Positions 27,268 through 36,678 of a DNA stretch of 64,000 bases are shown one piece after another (within the stretch, counting starts at the first letter, position 1; each line of letters begins with the position of its first letter). The notes under the pieces are model-generated. The model worked only from the letters and a program-made list of their open reading frames with translations. It was not told the origin of the DNA and did not search any database. A program made the position numbers and the translations under genes. The DNA lies in contig NZ_NIJK01000003.1 of NCBI RefSeq assembly GCF_002836975.1, forward strand, positions 1 through 64,000. The letters are read 5' to 3'. Origin of the DNA: Shewanella indica. GTDB lineage: Bacteria; Pseudomonadota; Gammaproteobacteria; Enterobacterales; Shewanellaceae.

Positions 27268-27402
27268 GACGAGCCTATTCTCCTAATACAAACTCCGTCC
27301 CTAATATAGCCTTGCCTTACGGAGATAGTCGGGACATAAAGCACACTTTTTGTTAGATTGTTTTCAAAAATGGGACATACCTAATAAAAACAAAGGAAAC
27401 AC

Positions 27403-28806
27403 ATGAAAAGCTATCGAACCGCCCTGTTACTTCCACTGTTGATTTCATCACTTATTGGCTGTCAATCCCCCTCACCTTCCAATACAAATCAACTGCTTGC
27501 TGAGTCATTGCAGCAAAAAGCCCTCAGTTCTGACCTCGGCTTTCAAATTGTGGAATCTTTAACTGTGGAAGTCGGCCCTCGCTTGGCTGGTAGCCCAAAA
27601 GACGCCGTGGCGGTTGCCTGGGCGGAGAAAAAGCTGCAGTCACTGGGTTTTGACCGTGTTTATAAAGAAGCTGTGGAAGTTCCGGTGTGGGAACGCGGTG
27701 AAGCCAGTGCCAGCATAGTGACCCCCTTCCAACAGCCTCTGGTTATCACGGCATTGGGAGGTAGTGTGGCCACTCCTACTGAAGGTATCACGGCCAAGAT
27801 AGTGCGTTTTGACAGCCTCGCTGCACTTAAAGAAGCCAATCCTGATGATGTTGCCGGCAAAATTGTCTTTATCGATCAGAAAACCGAGCGACACAAGACA
27901 GGTAAAGGTTATGGCAAGAGCGTAGGGGGCCGCTCACGAGGCGCTATAGAGGCTGCGCGAAAAGGTGCCCTGGCAATAGTTATCCGTTCAATAGGTACAG
28001 ATCATGACCGTATGGCCCATACCGGCACCATGCGTTATGAAGAAGGCTTAAAGCGGATCCCGGCGGCGGCCATGTCAGCGCCGGATGCCGATCTGGTCAA
28101 TGCCATGCTCAAGCGTTCTGCCGATATAACCCTCTCTTTGAAGATGTCTCCCAAGAACAAGGGCAGCGCCATTTCCTATAACGTCATCGCCGAAGTCACC
28201 GGTAGCAGCAAGCCAGATGAAATCGTACTGATAGGGGCTCATCTGGACTCCTGGGATGAAGGCACGGGCGCTATAGATGACGGTGCCGGGGTCGCGATTG
28301 TCACCGCGGCCGCTAAGCTTATTCAAGATTTGCCGGAAAAGCCGGCTCGGACGATACGTGTCGTGCTCTATGCCGCCGAAGAGATAGGCTTGGTTGGTGG
28401 CAAGGCTTATGCCAAGGCCCACGCTGCAGAACTGGATAAACACTATATCGCCGCCGAATCGGATTTCGGGGCTGGCCCTATCTACCGCATCGACTTTCAG
28501 GTCAATGAGCAAGTGCTGCCCAAACTACAGCAACTGACCCAGGTGATGCAACAAAACGGCGTTGCCGCCGGTGACAACAGTGCCTATGGTGGTCCGGATG
28601 TTTCCATGTTGCCGGCCAGTGGCGTTCCTGTGGCCTCCCTGCGCCAGGATGGTACCGATTACTTTGACTACCACCACACCCCCAACGATACCCTGGACAA
28701 GATAGATCCCAAGGCGCTGGCACAAAACGTTGCGGCCTATGCCCAGTTCGCCTATTTGATGGCACAGTCTGAACTGGAACTGCGACCGCTGCCTGCCAAA
28801 CAGTAA
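27403..28806 (+). CDS. M28-family zinc peptidase lipoprotein
   Basis: 467 aa. Lipoprotein signal with the lipobox LIGC at about residue 20. A PA-type insertion (about 110-235) precedes the M28 catalytic domain with metal ligands in GAHLDSWDEGTGAIDDGAG (His and Asp), AAEEIGLVGG (Glu), AESDFG (Asp) and YHHTPNDTLDKI (His). It probably removes N-terminal residues from peptides outside the inner membrane. Residue +2 is Gln, so outer-membrane sorting is expected. It stands alone; a bidirectional terminator follows. Confidence 0.88.
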   Translation: MKSYRTALLLPLLISSLIGCQSPSPSNTNQLLAESLQQKALSSDLGFQIVESLTVEVGPRLAGSPKDAVAVAWAEKKLQSLGFDRVYKEAVEVPVWERGEASASIVTPFQQPLVITALGGSVATPTEGITAKIVRFDSLAALKEANPDDVAGKIVFIDQKTERHKTGKGYGKSVGGRSRGAIEAARKGALAIVIRSIGTDHDRMAHTGTMRYEEGLKRIPAAAMSAPDADLVNAMLKRSADITLSLKMSPKNKGSAISYNVIAEVTGSSKPDEIVLIGAHLDSWDEGTGAIDDGAGVAIVTAAAKLIQDLPEKPARTIRVVLYAAEEIGLVGGKAYAKAHAAELDKHYIAAESDFGAGPIYRIDFQVNEQVLPKLQQLTQVMQQNGVAAGDNSAYGGPDVSMLPASGVPVASLRQDGTDYFDYHHTPNDTLDKIDPKALAQNVAAYAQFAYLMAQSELELRPLPAKQ

Positions 28807-28828
28807 ATCACACGCTTTAGAAGCCAAA

Positions 28829-28853
28829 AGCCGTTCAATAATGAACGGCTTTC
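28829..28853. terminator. bidirectional terminator between the M28 gene and yaaA
   Basis: AGCCGTTCA-ATAA-TGAACGGCT with T-rich bases on the plus strand and TTTTGG on the minus strand, placed between two convergent genes. Confidence 0.8.
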
Positions 28854-28879
28854 TTATCTTTATATAGCGGGAAAGGGTA

Positions 28880-29656
28880 TCAGCTCTGTTCTTCCCGCAG
28901 GAACACAGGGGAGCCAGGGCTGGACTCGGCTTCACTGTAATAATAGCCGGCGCTGTTAAATGCCTTTAATCGCTCCAGACTCTGTTCCTCTTGCTCCAAC
29001 AGGTAACGAGCCATCATGCCTCTGGCCTTCTTGGCGTAAAAGCTTATTACCTTATACTGACCATTTTTACAGTCTTTGAATACAGGCGTGATAATACGTC
29101 CGGCAACCTGCTTGGGTTTAACCGCTTTGAAGTACTCGTTGGACGCCAAATTCACCACAATATCATCCCCTTGCTGAACCAATGCCTGATTAATGGCATC
29201 TGTGATGATATCGCCCCAAAAGGCGTACAGGTTACTGCCCCTGGGATTTACCAAAGAGGTACCCATTTCCAGCCGATAGGCTTGCATCAAGTCCAGGGGC
29301 CTCAACAGACCATAGAGCCCGGATAAAATACGCAGATGCTGCTGAGCCCGAGCAACCATTTCCGGGGCAAGGCTGTCTGCATCCAGACCTGTATATACAT
29401 CACCACGGAAAGCATAGAGTGCCTGCTTGGCATTCTCCGGGGTGAAATCAGGCTGCCACTCGGCGAATCTGGCGGCATTTAAGCCGGCAATTTTGTCACT
29501 GACTTTCATCAAAGAAGCAATATTGGCTGGTGTCAGCTCCCGGCAAACCTGAATAAGCTCACTGCTGTGCTCGAGAAACTGTGGCAGGCTGTATTCAGAT
29601 ACCGCCGCCGGGTTGTCATAATCCAGCGTCTTGGCCGGTGAAACCAAAATCAGCAT
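28880..29656 (-). CDS. yaaA: YaaA, peroxide stress protein (DUF328)
   Basis: 258 aa, exactly the E. coli length when started at ATG 29656 (GGAG 5 bases upstream; a GTG two codons earlier is possible). Family motifs: [14 protein letters not shown] at the start, [25 protein letters not shown] near 115, [11 protein letters not shown] near 170, and [10 protein letters not shown] near 213. YaaA lowers free iron and limits DNA and protein damage during H2O2 stress and has a DNA-binding fold. Single gene. Confidence 0.95.
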   Translation of the reverse strand: MLILVSPAKTLDYDNPAAVSEYSLPQFLEHSSELIQVCRELTPANIASLMKVSDKIAGLNAARFAEWQPDFTPENAKQALYAFRGDVYTGLDADSLAPEMVARAQQHLRILSGLYGLLRPLDLMQAYRLEMGTSLVNPRGSNLYAFWGDIITDAINQALVQQGDDIVVNLASNEYFKAVKPKQVAGRIITPVFKDCKNGQYKVISFYAKKARGMMARYLLEQEEQSLERLKAFNSAGYYYSEAESSPGSPVFLREEQS

Positions 29657-29707
29657 ATTCACTCCGTCTTATTTGGTATAGAACTGCCCATGATACTGGC
29701 AGTAAAT

Positions 29708-29740
29708 AAAAAAACCACGCATTGATAGCGTGGTTTTTCC
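29708..29740 (-). terminator. terminator of the sodium/amino-acid symporter gene
   Basis: Minus-strand stem AAACCACGC-TATCAAT-GCGTGGTTT followed by a T run; a second GGCCCCA/TGGGGCC hairpin lies at 29744-29760 between it and the gene. Confidence 0.8.
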
Positions 29741-29768
29741 GATGGCCCCAATCTGGGGCCGGATTCAG

Positions 29769-31259
29769 TTACCAGCCTTTGTCACTGCGAACCACAGGTT
29801 CACCGGTCCAGATACCCTCTTCAATATGTTCTTCAAGCTCAGGAAACTTGCTCTTGTCAAACACAGGTTCTTTGCCTTCACTCAACTGATCGCGGTAATC
29901 ATTAATCACCCGCATGGCAATACCGGAAAGCAGTACCAAGGCAATGATGTTGACTGTCGCCATCAAGCCCATGGAAAGATCGGCCAAATTCCATACCAAG
30001 GTTATTTTCGCCACAGCTCCAAACATCACCATGCCTAGTACGCACAAGCGGAACAGGGGCAACACTTTACGGCTATTATTGGAAAGGAACAGCACATTGG
30101 TTTCGGCATAAGAGTAGTTGGCGATTATTGAGGTGAAGCAAAACAGTAAGATGGCAAAGGCCACAAAAAAGCCACCCCAATCTCCAACATGAGTGGTCAA
30201 AGCCGCTATGGTCAGTTGGATCCCTTTGTCCCCCTCGCCGATATTAACACTGCTGAGATCGCCGGCCAGCAAGATTATTGCGGCTGTTGCACTACAGATA
30301 ACAATAGTGTCCATAAACACTCCTATCATCTGTACAAACCCTTGGGAAGCAGGATGGTTTGGTGTCGGTGAGGCGCTGGCAGCGACGTTGGCAGCACTCC
30401 CCATACCCGCCTCGTTGGAGAATAAACCGCGGGCGATCCCTGACTGCATCGCCTGAGCCACAGTATAAGCCACCCCACCGGCAGCGGCCTCTTGCCAACC
30501 GAAGGCGCTGTTGACTATCAGTTTGAGAATGGTCGGCAATTGCTCAATATTCATCCCGACAACGACCAAGGCGATCAGGATATAAGCAAAAGCCATAATA
30601 GGTACAACTACCTCGGATACCCGCGCAACTTTACGCAGCCCACCCATGATGACCAAGCCACTGGTGATCACCAGCAGAATACCTATCCAATAAGTTGCTT
30701 TAATGTCAAACCAGTAAGCCTCTTTGACATCAAACACAATTTCCAATGCTCCCGTAATGGTATTGGCCTGCACGGCATTGAAAACCAAACCAAAGGCGAT
30801 GATCAAGAATACGGAGAAGATAATCCCCATCCAGCGCTGGCCAAGCCCCCTTTCCATATAATAGGAGGGACCGCCACGAAACTGATCATCTTTATCTTTT
30901 ACCTTATAGATCTGAGCCAGAGTCGACTCAATCATGGCCGTAGCCATACCCAACAGAGCGATAAGCCACATCCAAAAAACAGCACCAGGGCCACCGGCAC
31001 CTATGGCAACGGCCACCCCGGCCATATTACCGGCACCGACCCTGGCGGCCATACTGGTACAAAATACCTGAAATGAAGACAAGCCACTGTCACAGCCCTG
31101 CCTACTGGTAGCCATCACCTTGGCAGAATGCCCCAGGTGAGTAAGCTGAATGAACAAAAGCCTTAGAGTGAAGTACAAGCCAGCGCCCACCAAGGCATAG
31201 ACCAATAGTTTTCCCCAAAGCAGAGAGTTCAAAAAATCGACTATGGTTTCTATTATCAT
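29769..31259 (-). CDS. AGCS-family sodium/alanine (or glycine) symporter
   Basis: 496 aa with about 11 membrane helices. Family signatures: TSMAARVGAGNMAGVAVAI near residue 70, RGGPSYYMERGLG near 125, and ARGLFSNEAGMGSAANVAA near 275. Members couple Na+ to uptake of alanine, glycine or related amino acids. ATG 31259 (MIIETIVDFLNSLLWGKLL) is preferred; the frame is open further upstream. It is divergent from the phosphoketolase gene with a 425-bp gap. The exact substrate is not decidable here. Confidence 0.9.
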   Translation of the reverse strand: MIIETIVDFLNSLLWGKLLVYALVGAGLYFTLRLLFIQLTHLGHSAKVMATSRQGCDSGLSSFQVFCTSMAARVGAGNMAGVAVAIGAGGPGAVFWMWLIALLGMATAMIESTLAQIYKVKDKDDQFRGGPSYYMERGLGQRWMGIIFSVFLIIAFGLVFNAVQANTITGALEIVFDVKEAYWFDIKATYWIGILLVITSGLVIMGGLRKVARVSEVVVPIMAFAYILIALVVVGMNIEQLPTILKLIVNSAFGWQEAAAGGVAYTVAQAMQSGIARGLFSNEAGMGSAANVAASASPTPNHPASQGFVQMIGVFMDTIVICSATAAIILLAGDLSSVNIGEGDKGIQLTIAALTTHVGDWGGFFVAFAILLFCFTSIIANYSYAETNVLFLSNNSRKVLPLFRLCVLGMVMFGAVAKITLVWNLADLSMGLMATVNIIALVLLSGIAMRVINDYRDQLSEGKEPVFDKSKFPELEEHIEEGIWTGEPVVRSDKGW

Positions 31260-31684
31260 AATTGTAAGCTTTCCCGTGACAAACCTAGCCCGTCTCTGAC
31301 GGTATATCGCCAAGTTTGTGGTTAAGATTCCTTCCTGAATGAAAAAGGATAAGCGTCGGCCAGTTTCTTTTCGAATTATCCTACATACCCCAAGGTATGC
31401 CGACCGGGCTTGAGGGCGAAGAAAATAGCATAGGAACTTGAAAATACCGCGTGATCAAGATCACACTTAATCACTCGACCGACAGTAAATTCACCATAAA
31501 AATACCAGAACAAACTAGAGTTTTAACTTGAACAACAATGGTGTCACACGAATTTTCTAAAAAAACCACCAGCTAAACAAACTTTCAAAACTTGGATGTT
31601 GGGCACGTTTTTGTAATAAAACTACAAATATAGTAGCCACAAGATAATCTGATTCACTTTTAGCTAGCTCAAGCGAGGCACGAT
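31260..31684. other. 425-bp divergent control region, symporter/phosphoketolase
   Basis: No gene. It is AT-rich in the half nearest the phosphoketolase gene. It holds the CRP-like site at 31450-31465 and, at 31360-31440, an imperfect GC-richer stretch with no recognised function. Confidence 0.6.
31450..31465. promoter_or_regulatory. candidate CRP site
   Basis: CGTGA-TCAAGA-TCACA matches 9 of 10 core positions of the CRP consensus TGTGA-N6-TCACA. It lies between the divergent symporter and phosphoketolase genes, about 190-230 bp from either start; FNR-type proteins can bind similar sites. Confidence 0.55.
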
Positions 31685-34051
31685 ATGACCCAAAAGCAAG
31701 AGATAGGTGCACTGAAGAAATTTGTCCGGGCCACTAACTTCCTGGCAACCTCACAGATTTACCTGAAGCACAATGTATTGTACAAACGCCCGTTACAACA
31801 CAGTGATATAAAGCCAAGGCTCTTGGGCCATTGGGGAACCTGCCCGGGGATCAACTTTGTATACGCTAACGTGAACAGATTGATTACCAAGCACAAGCGC
31901 CCGTTCCTCTATCTGGTCGGCCCAGGTCACGGTTTCCCCGCTGTACAGGCCAACCTCTTCCTCGAAGGCTCTCTAAGCCACTTCTATCCAGAAACCATCC
32001 CCTACAACGAAACCGGTATTGAAGATATCTGTCGTAAATTCTCCGCCGCTTACGGTTACCCTTCACATGCCAACCCCGAAGCTCCGGGACAAATCCTTGA
32101 AGGGGGCGAGCTGGGCTACTCCTTGTCTGTTGCCTGGGGTGCCGTGCTGGATAATCCAGACTTGATTGCCGCAGTGCTTGTCGGTGACGGCGAATCTGAA
32201 ACCGGCCCACTGGCTGCATCCTGGTATGCCAACCGCCTGGTTTCTCCCGCCACCAACGGTGCCATACTGCCGATTGTTCATATTAATGGTTACAAGATTT
32301 CCGGCCCTACCCGTATGGGACGCATGAGCCATGAAGAGCTGGAACTTGAATTCAGAGGCCTGGGTTACCATCCCATCATAGTGGACAGCGAGCAGGAAGA
32401 AGATGTCTACCTGCAGATGACCAAGGCGATGGATACAGCTTACGAGATGATCAACGACATCCAGAAGCGTGCCCGCAATGGTGAAGATGTGGTTAAGCCA
32501 CGCTGGCCGGTGATCCTGATGCGCACCGCCAAAGGCTGGACAGGTGTTCCCGAATACGATGGCAAAAAACTCGAAGGCAACTGCGAGTCTCACCAGGTAA
32601 TTGTCAACAAATGCGCCACCGACAAAGGTCATCTGGCCGCATTGGATAGCTGGCTAGACAGCTATAAATTCTCTGAACTCTACTCAATCAACGAGCAGAA
32701 CCAGATAATCTTCGACAAAGACATCCAGTCGCTGTTGCCACCTGCAGAACTCTGCTGTGGCCGTCAAAAGATGAGCTATGGCGGTGAAGTGGTACGCGCC
32801 CTCAGCAATCCTGACCTATCCAAACTGGCCTACGGCCCTGAAGTCCCAAGAGGTCATCGTGGCTACTCCATGCTGAAAATGGGCCAATGGATGCGCGAAG
32901 CCTTCCGTCTTAATAAAGACCAGCGCAACCTGCGGATCTTCAGCCCGGATGAAACTTACTCCAACCAGTTGCAAGCGGTATTTGAAGCCACAGATCGTGC
33001 CTGGCAATGGCCGATTGAAAGCTGGGATGAAGATATGAGCCGCGATGGTCGGGTTATGGAACTACTGTCCGAAAACCTGCTGTTCGGTATGATGCACGGC
33101 TACACTGTCACCGGCCGTCACGCCATGTTCCCTACCTATGAATCCTTCTCTCAGGTAGTGTCTTCCATGGCCGACCAATACTGTAAGTATGTCTATGCCA
33201 GCCAAGGGGTTCACTTCCGCAAGCCGCTGCCGGCCTGTAACGTAGTTCTCTCCTCTTTGCTGGAGCGTCAGGACCACAACGGTTATTCTCACCAGAATCC
33301 TTCTTTCCTGGGGGCCATGCTTGAGAAACACCCCAAGATAATCTCGGCTTACCTGCCAGCCGATGCCAACACCACTTTGGTTTACACAGAGCGAGCTTTC
33401 GCCGACCGTGACAAATTGAATATTCTTGTCGCCGGTAAGAAAGAGCTGCCGCAATGGCTGAGCCTTGATGAGGCCCGTAAACAAGCCAAAGAAGGTGTAA
33501 TGGTGTGGGATTTTGCCTCTGATGAAAACCCGGATGTCGTCCTGGCAGGTTGTGGTGACTATGTGACTCAGGAATGTATGGCGGCATTGGTATTAATCCG
33601 CGAATTACTGCCAAGAGTGCGTATCCGCTTTGTAAGCGTCACAGAATTACACAGCAGTGGCCTGGGCAGCCTTAAATTCCAGGAAAAACCTTGGTTGATG
33701 GATGAGATATTTACCGAAGACAAAGGTGTGGTATTTAACTATCACGGTTATCCAAACACCATCAAAAAACTGATCTTCGATTACAAAGGTAGTCATAGAT
33801 TCAGAATTAAAGGTTATGAAGAAGAAGGCTCAACCACCACCCCATTTGATATGGGTGTACGTAACGGTACTTCTCGTTATCACCTGGTAATAGATATGGC
33901 TTACAAATTATTCCAGCAAGGTGTTATTGATGAAACCCGTCACGTCGCGATTACCACAGATATGCTGCAACGTTTGGTTGACCATAGAAACTATATCAAG
34001 GCCAATGGTGTAGATCCTGAGTATATCGAAAACTGGATTTGGACCCGCTAA
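31685..34051 (+). CDS. xfp: phosphoketolase (xylulose-5-P/fructose-6-P type)
   Basis: 788 aa, normal for the family. A thiamine-diphosphate enzyme that cleaves xylulose 5-P or fructose 6-P with phosphate to acetyl phosphate. Signatures: GHWGTCPGINFVYANVNRLI near 48, GPGHGFPA near 80, the TPP-binding VGDGESETGPLAASWYANR near 182, GYKISGPTRMGRMSHEEL near 205, and GYSHQNPSF near 535. It lies just before an OmpA-like gene and the tal-pgi pair, which supply its sugar-phosphate substrates. No acetate kinase or phosphotransacetylase gene is adjacent. GAGGCACGAT precedes the ATG. Confidence 0.94.
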   Translation: MTQKQEIGALKKFVRATNFLATSQIYLKHNVLYKRPLQHSDIKPRLLGHWGTCPGINFVYANVNRLITKHKRPFLYLVGPGHGFPAVQANLFLEGSLSHFYPETIPYNETGIEDICRKFSAAYGYPSHANPEAPGQILEGGELGYSLSVAWGAVLDNPDLIAAVLVGDGESETGPLAASWYANRLVSPATNGAILPIVHINGYKISGPTRMGRMSHEELELEFRGLGYHPIIVDSEQEEDVYLQMTKAMDTAYEMINDIQKRARNGEDVVKPRWPVILMRTAKGWTGVPEYDGKKLEGNCESHQVIVNKCATDKGHLAALDSWLDSYKFSELYSINEQNQIIFDKDIQSLLPPAELCCGRQKMSYGGEVVRALSNPDLSKLAYGPEVPRGHRGYSMLKMGQWMREAFRLNKDQRNLRIFSPDETYSNQLQAVFEATDRAWQWPIESWDEDMSRDGRVMELLSENLLFGMMHGYTVTGRHAMFPTYESFSQVVSSMADQYCKYVYASQGVHFRKPLPACNVVLSSLLERQDHNGYSHQNPSFLGAMLEKHPKIISAYLPADANTTLVYTERAFADRDKLNILVAGKKELPQWLSLDEARKQAKEGVMVWDFASDENPDVVLAGCGDYVTQECMAALVLIRELLPRVRIRFVSVTELHSSGLGSLKFQEKPWLMDEIFTEDKGVVFNYHGYPNTIKKLIFDYKGSHRFRIKGYEEEGSTTTPFDMGVRNGTSRYHLVIDMAYKLFQQGVIDETRHVAITTDMLQRLVDHRNYIKANGVDPEYIENWIWTR

Positions 34052-34111
34052 GCTGAACCTTAGCTAAACAAAAAGCAAAAATTTTAGTTAAGAAATTGTT
34101 TTGCAAAAATA

Positions 34112-34142
34112 AAAAAGCGCCTTCTAACAGGCGCTTTTTCTT
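34112..34142 (+). terminator. phosphoketolase gene terminator
   Basis: AAAAAAGCGCC-TTCTAACA-GGCGCTTTTTC: stem with flanking A and T runs. Confidence 0.85.
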
Positions 34143-34341
34143 TAGTTTCAATTGTTAAAAAACCAGGCGGTACAAATAATGAACAATAAAATTATCGCTT
34201 GAAAAGTGGAAAATTGCTGTATTTCAATGGATAATTGAGCCAGCTAGCTAAAACACTAAACGGAACCCCACATTAAGTGCTAGTCGTGTTTCCTATACGG
34301 GACATATGGGTAATTAAATAGCAATGGACTTGGAGAACATG

Positions 34342-35442
34342 ATGAATAAGACATTTAAAGTATTGTTGCTTGCATCTATGATGCCTTTTGCAGCATCTGC
34401 AGCAGACGAGCTCAGCCCATGGTATGTCGGTGCTGGCCTCGGTGTAAACAACTACGAACCTAACTGTGATCAGAAAACCATGAAAACCTGTGGTGAAGAC
34501 GATCCATATGCTTGGGACGTATTTGCAGGTTACCTGTTCAACGATTACTTCGGTGTAGAACTGGGTTACCGCGATTTAGGTCGTGCCGAATGGACCGACT
34601 ACAGCAATAAACTCAACGACGTAGGTGTCAAGGGCGCCACTCTGGGCCTAGTGGCTTTCTGGCCTTTCGCTGATAAGTGGAGCCTGTCTGCTGAAGCTGG
34701 TGCCATGAACTACCACATTTCCAATAACAGACAATGGGGTAGCGAGTACTACAGCGATAGCGGTGTTGCGCCTTACTTCGGTGCTGGTATCGGTTACAAC
34801 ATCACAGAGAACCTGAAACTGGCCGCCAAGTATCGTCGTTATGAAAACCTCGACGAAGAAAAGTGGAACACTCTGGCGATGGAAAGCAACTACTGGGGTC
34901 TTGAACTGAGCTACCGTTTCGGCAGCACTTCAAAACCAGCTCCTGTAGTCGCTCCTGTGGTCGTAGAACCAGTTGACAGCGATAACGACGGTGTCAACGA
35001 CGATATGGATCAGTGTCCAAACACACCAGCCAACCACAAGGTAGATGCCAACGGTTGCACTATCTATGTTGAAAAACTGGAAACATTGGAAGTTAAAGCT
35101 GAGTTCGATAACAACTCATCTGTACTGAAAGCCGACTCTATGGCTGAAATCCAGAAAGTTGCTGACTTTATGAGCAAGTACCCTAAAGCTGATCTGGAAA
35201 TCGCCGGCCACGCCTCTCTGCCTGGTAAAGCCGATTACAACCAGTGGCTGTCTCAGAAGCGTGCCGACGCCGTTGCCAAAGTACTGGTTGAACAATATGG
35301 CATCGATGCCAGCCGTATCAACGCCAAGGGCTACGGTGAAAGCCAGCCGCTGATGCAGGGTTCTTCTGCTGAAGCCAACAAGGTTAACCGCCGTATCGAA
35401 GCTCTCCTGAGCTTTAAAGAAAAAGAAGCTCTGCTGAAGTAA
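34342..35442 (+). CDS. OmpA-family outer membrane protein with TSP3 linker
   Basis: 366 aa. Signal peptide (MNKTFKVLLLASMMPFAASA), N-terminal eight-strand beta-barrel (WYVGAGLGVNNYE to LELSYRFG, about 28-205), a thrombospondin-3-like Ca-binding linker (DSDNDGVNDDMDQCPNTP near 222), and a C-terminal OmpA peptidoglycan-binding domain (LEIAGHASLPGKADYNQWLSQKRA region, GYGESQP, NRRIEALL). It tethers the outer membrane to the wall. ATG 34342 has GGAG at 6 bases; two ATGs upstream are poorly spaced. Strong codon bias suggests high expression. Confidence 0.9.
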   Translation: MNKTFKVLLLASMMPFAASAADELSPWYVGAGLGVNNYEPNCDQKTMKTCGEDDPYAWDVFAGYLFNDYFGVELGYRDLGRAEWTDYSNKLNDVGVKGATLGLVAFWPFADKWSLSAEAGAMNYHISNNRQWGSEYYSDSGVAPYFGAGIGYNITENLKLAAKYRRYENLDEEKWNTLAMESNYWGLELSYRFGSTSKPAPVVAPVVVEPVDSDNDGVNDDMDQCPNTPANHKVDANGCTIYVEKLETLEVKAEFDNNSSVLKADSMAEIQKVADFMSKYPKADLEIAGHASLPGKADYNQWLSQKRADAVAKVLVEQYGIDASRINAKGYGESQPLMQGSSAEANKVNRRIEALLSFKEKEALLK

Positions 35443-35459
35443 AACTGAACTTCTTCTGA

Positions 35460-35491
35460 AAAAGTCGCTGCCCTGCAGCGACTTTTTTATT
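35460..35491 (+). terminator. terminator of the OmpA-family gene
   Basis: AAAGTCGCTG-CC-CTGCAGCGACTTTTTTATTTT: stem AGTCGCTG/CAGCGACT followed by a T run. Confidence 0.8.
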
Positions 35492-35686
35492 TTCACTCTT
35501 TTTTGTCATTAGAATTCCCTCGGCTATGGGAGTACACTTCCTTTAACCGACAACGGCCTTCATTGACAATTTCTCACCATTTTTGTAATTTTTTTTCAAT
35601 CCTGGTTGGAAACAGAGGCAAAATCGCTTTTAATAGCGTCATGCAATTTCCGCGTAAACGGCCGCAATCTGAGAAGGATGTTTTTC

Positions 35687-36640
35687 ATGGCAAACACACT
35701 CACGCAACTCAAATCCGTTACAACCATAGTTGCTGATACCGGTGACATTGAGGCGATCAAACTCTATCATCCACAGGATGCCACCACCAACCCATCGCTG
35801 ATCCTCAAAGCCTCGCAAATCCCGGAATATGCACCGCTGATCGATGATGCAATTTCCTGGGCTAAAGCTCAGAGCCAGGATCCACAGCAACAACTGGAAG
35901 ACGCCGCAGATAAGTTGGCGGTCAACATAGGGGTGGAAATTCTCAAGCTGGTACCGGGACGGATTTCAACCGAAGTAGATGCTCGCCTGTCATTCGATAA
36001 AGCCGGCTCAATCGCCAAGGCCAACAAGCTGGTAAAACTCTATGAAGCGGCCGGTATCGACAAGTCTCGCATTCTGATCAAACTGGCTTCCACTTGGGAA
36101 GGTATCAGCGCCGCCAAGGAACTGGAACAAAAGGGTATCAACTGCAACCTGACACTCTTGTTTAGCTTCTCCCAGGCCCGAGCCTGCGCAGAAGCAGGAG
36201 TTTACCTGATCTCACCTTTTGTCGGCCGCATTCTCGACTGGTATAAGAAAAATACCGGCAAGGATTATAGCGCCAGTGAAGATCCTGGCGTAATCTCAGT
36301 AACCCAGATTTACAACTATTACAAACAGCATGGTTATAAGACAGTGGTTATGGGCGCCAGTTTCCGTAACACAGGTGAAATCATTGAGCTAGCCGGCTGT
36401 GATCGTCTGACTATAGGCCCATCTTTGCTCGAAGAGCTGGCCAACTCAGACATCCAGATAGTAACCAAGCTGCAACCGGCTACTGAAACCCAAGAGCCAC
36501 CCAAGCCATTGACCGAGGCAGAGTTCCGCTGGGAGTTCAACGAAGACCCCATGGCAGTGGAAAAACTGGCCGAAGGTATCCGTAATTTTGCTATAGATCA
36601 GGGCAAACTCGAGACCATGCTCAAGGCTAAACTGAGCTAA
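35687..36640 (+). CDS. tal: transaldolase
   Basis: 317 aa from ATG 35687, the exact length of E. coli TalB. It transfers dihydroxyacetone between sugar phosphates in the pentose phosphate pathway. Signatures: [13 protein letters not shown] near 30, EVDARLSFD near 95, the Schiff-base lysine in [12 protein letters not shown] near 132, and [15 protein letters not shown] near 160. The longer open frame upstream is ignored: GAGAAGGATG ends 8 bases before the ATG. It forms an operon with pgi 38 bp downstream. Confidence 0.97.
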   Translation: MANTLTQLKSVTTIVADTGDIEAIKLYHPQDATTNPSLILKASQIPEYAPLIDDAISWAKAQSQDPQQQLEDAADKLAVNIGVEILKLVPGRISTEVDARLSFDKAGSIAKANKLVKLYEAAGIDKSRILIKLASTWEGISAAKELEQKGINCNLTLLFSFSQARACAEAGVYLISPFVGRILDWYKKNTGKDYSASEDPGVISVTQIYNYYKQHGYKTVVMGASFRNTGEIIELAGCDRLTIGPSLLEELANSDIQIVTKLQPATETQEPPKPLTEAEFRWEFNEDPMAVEKLAEGIRNFAIDQGKLETMLKAKLS

Positions 36641-36678
36641 TCAAGGATTGTTTTGAAACTGAAGATCAGGGACTACTC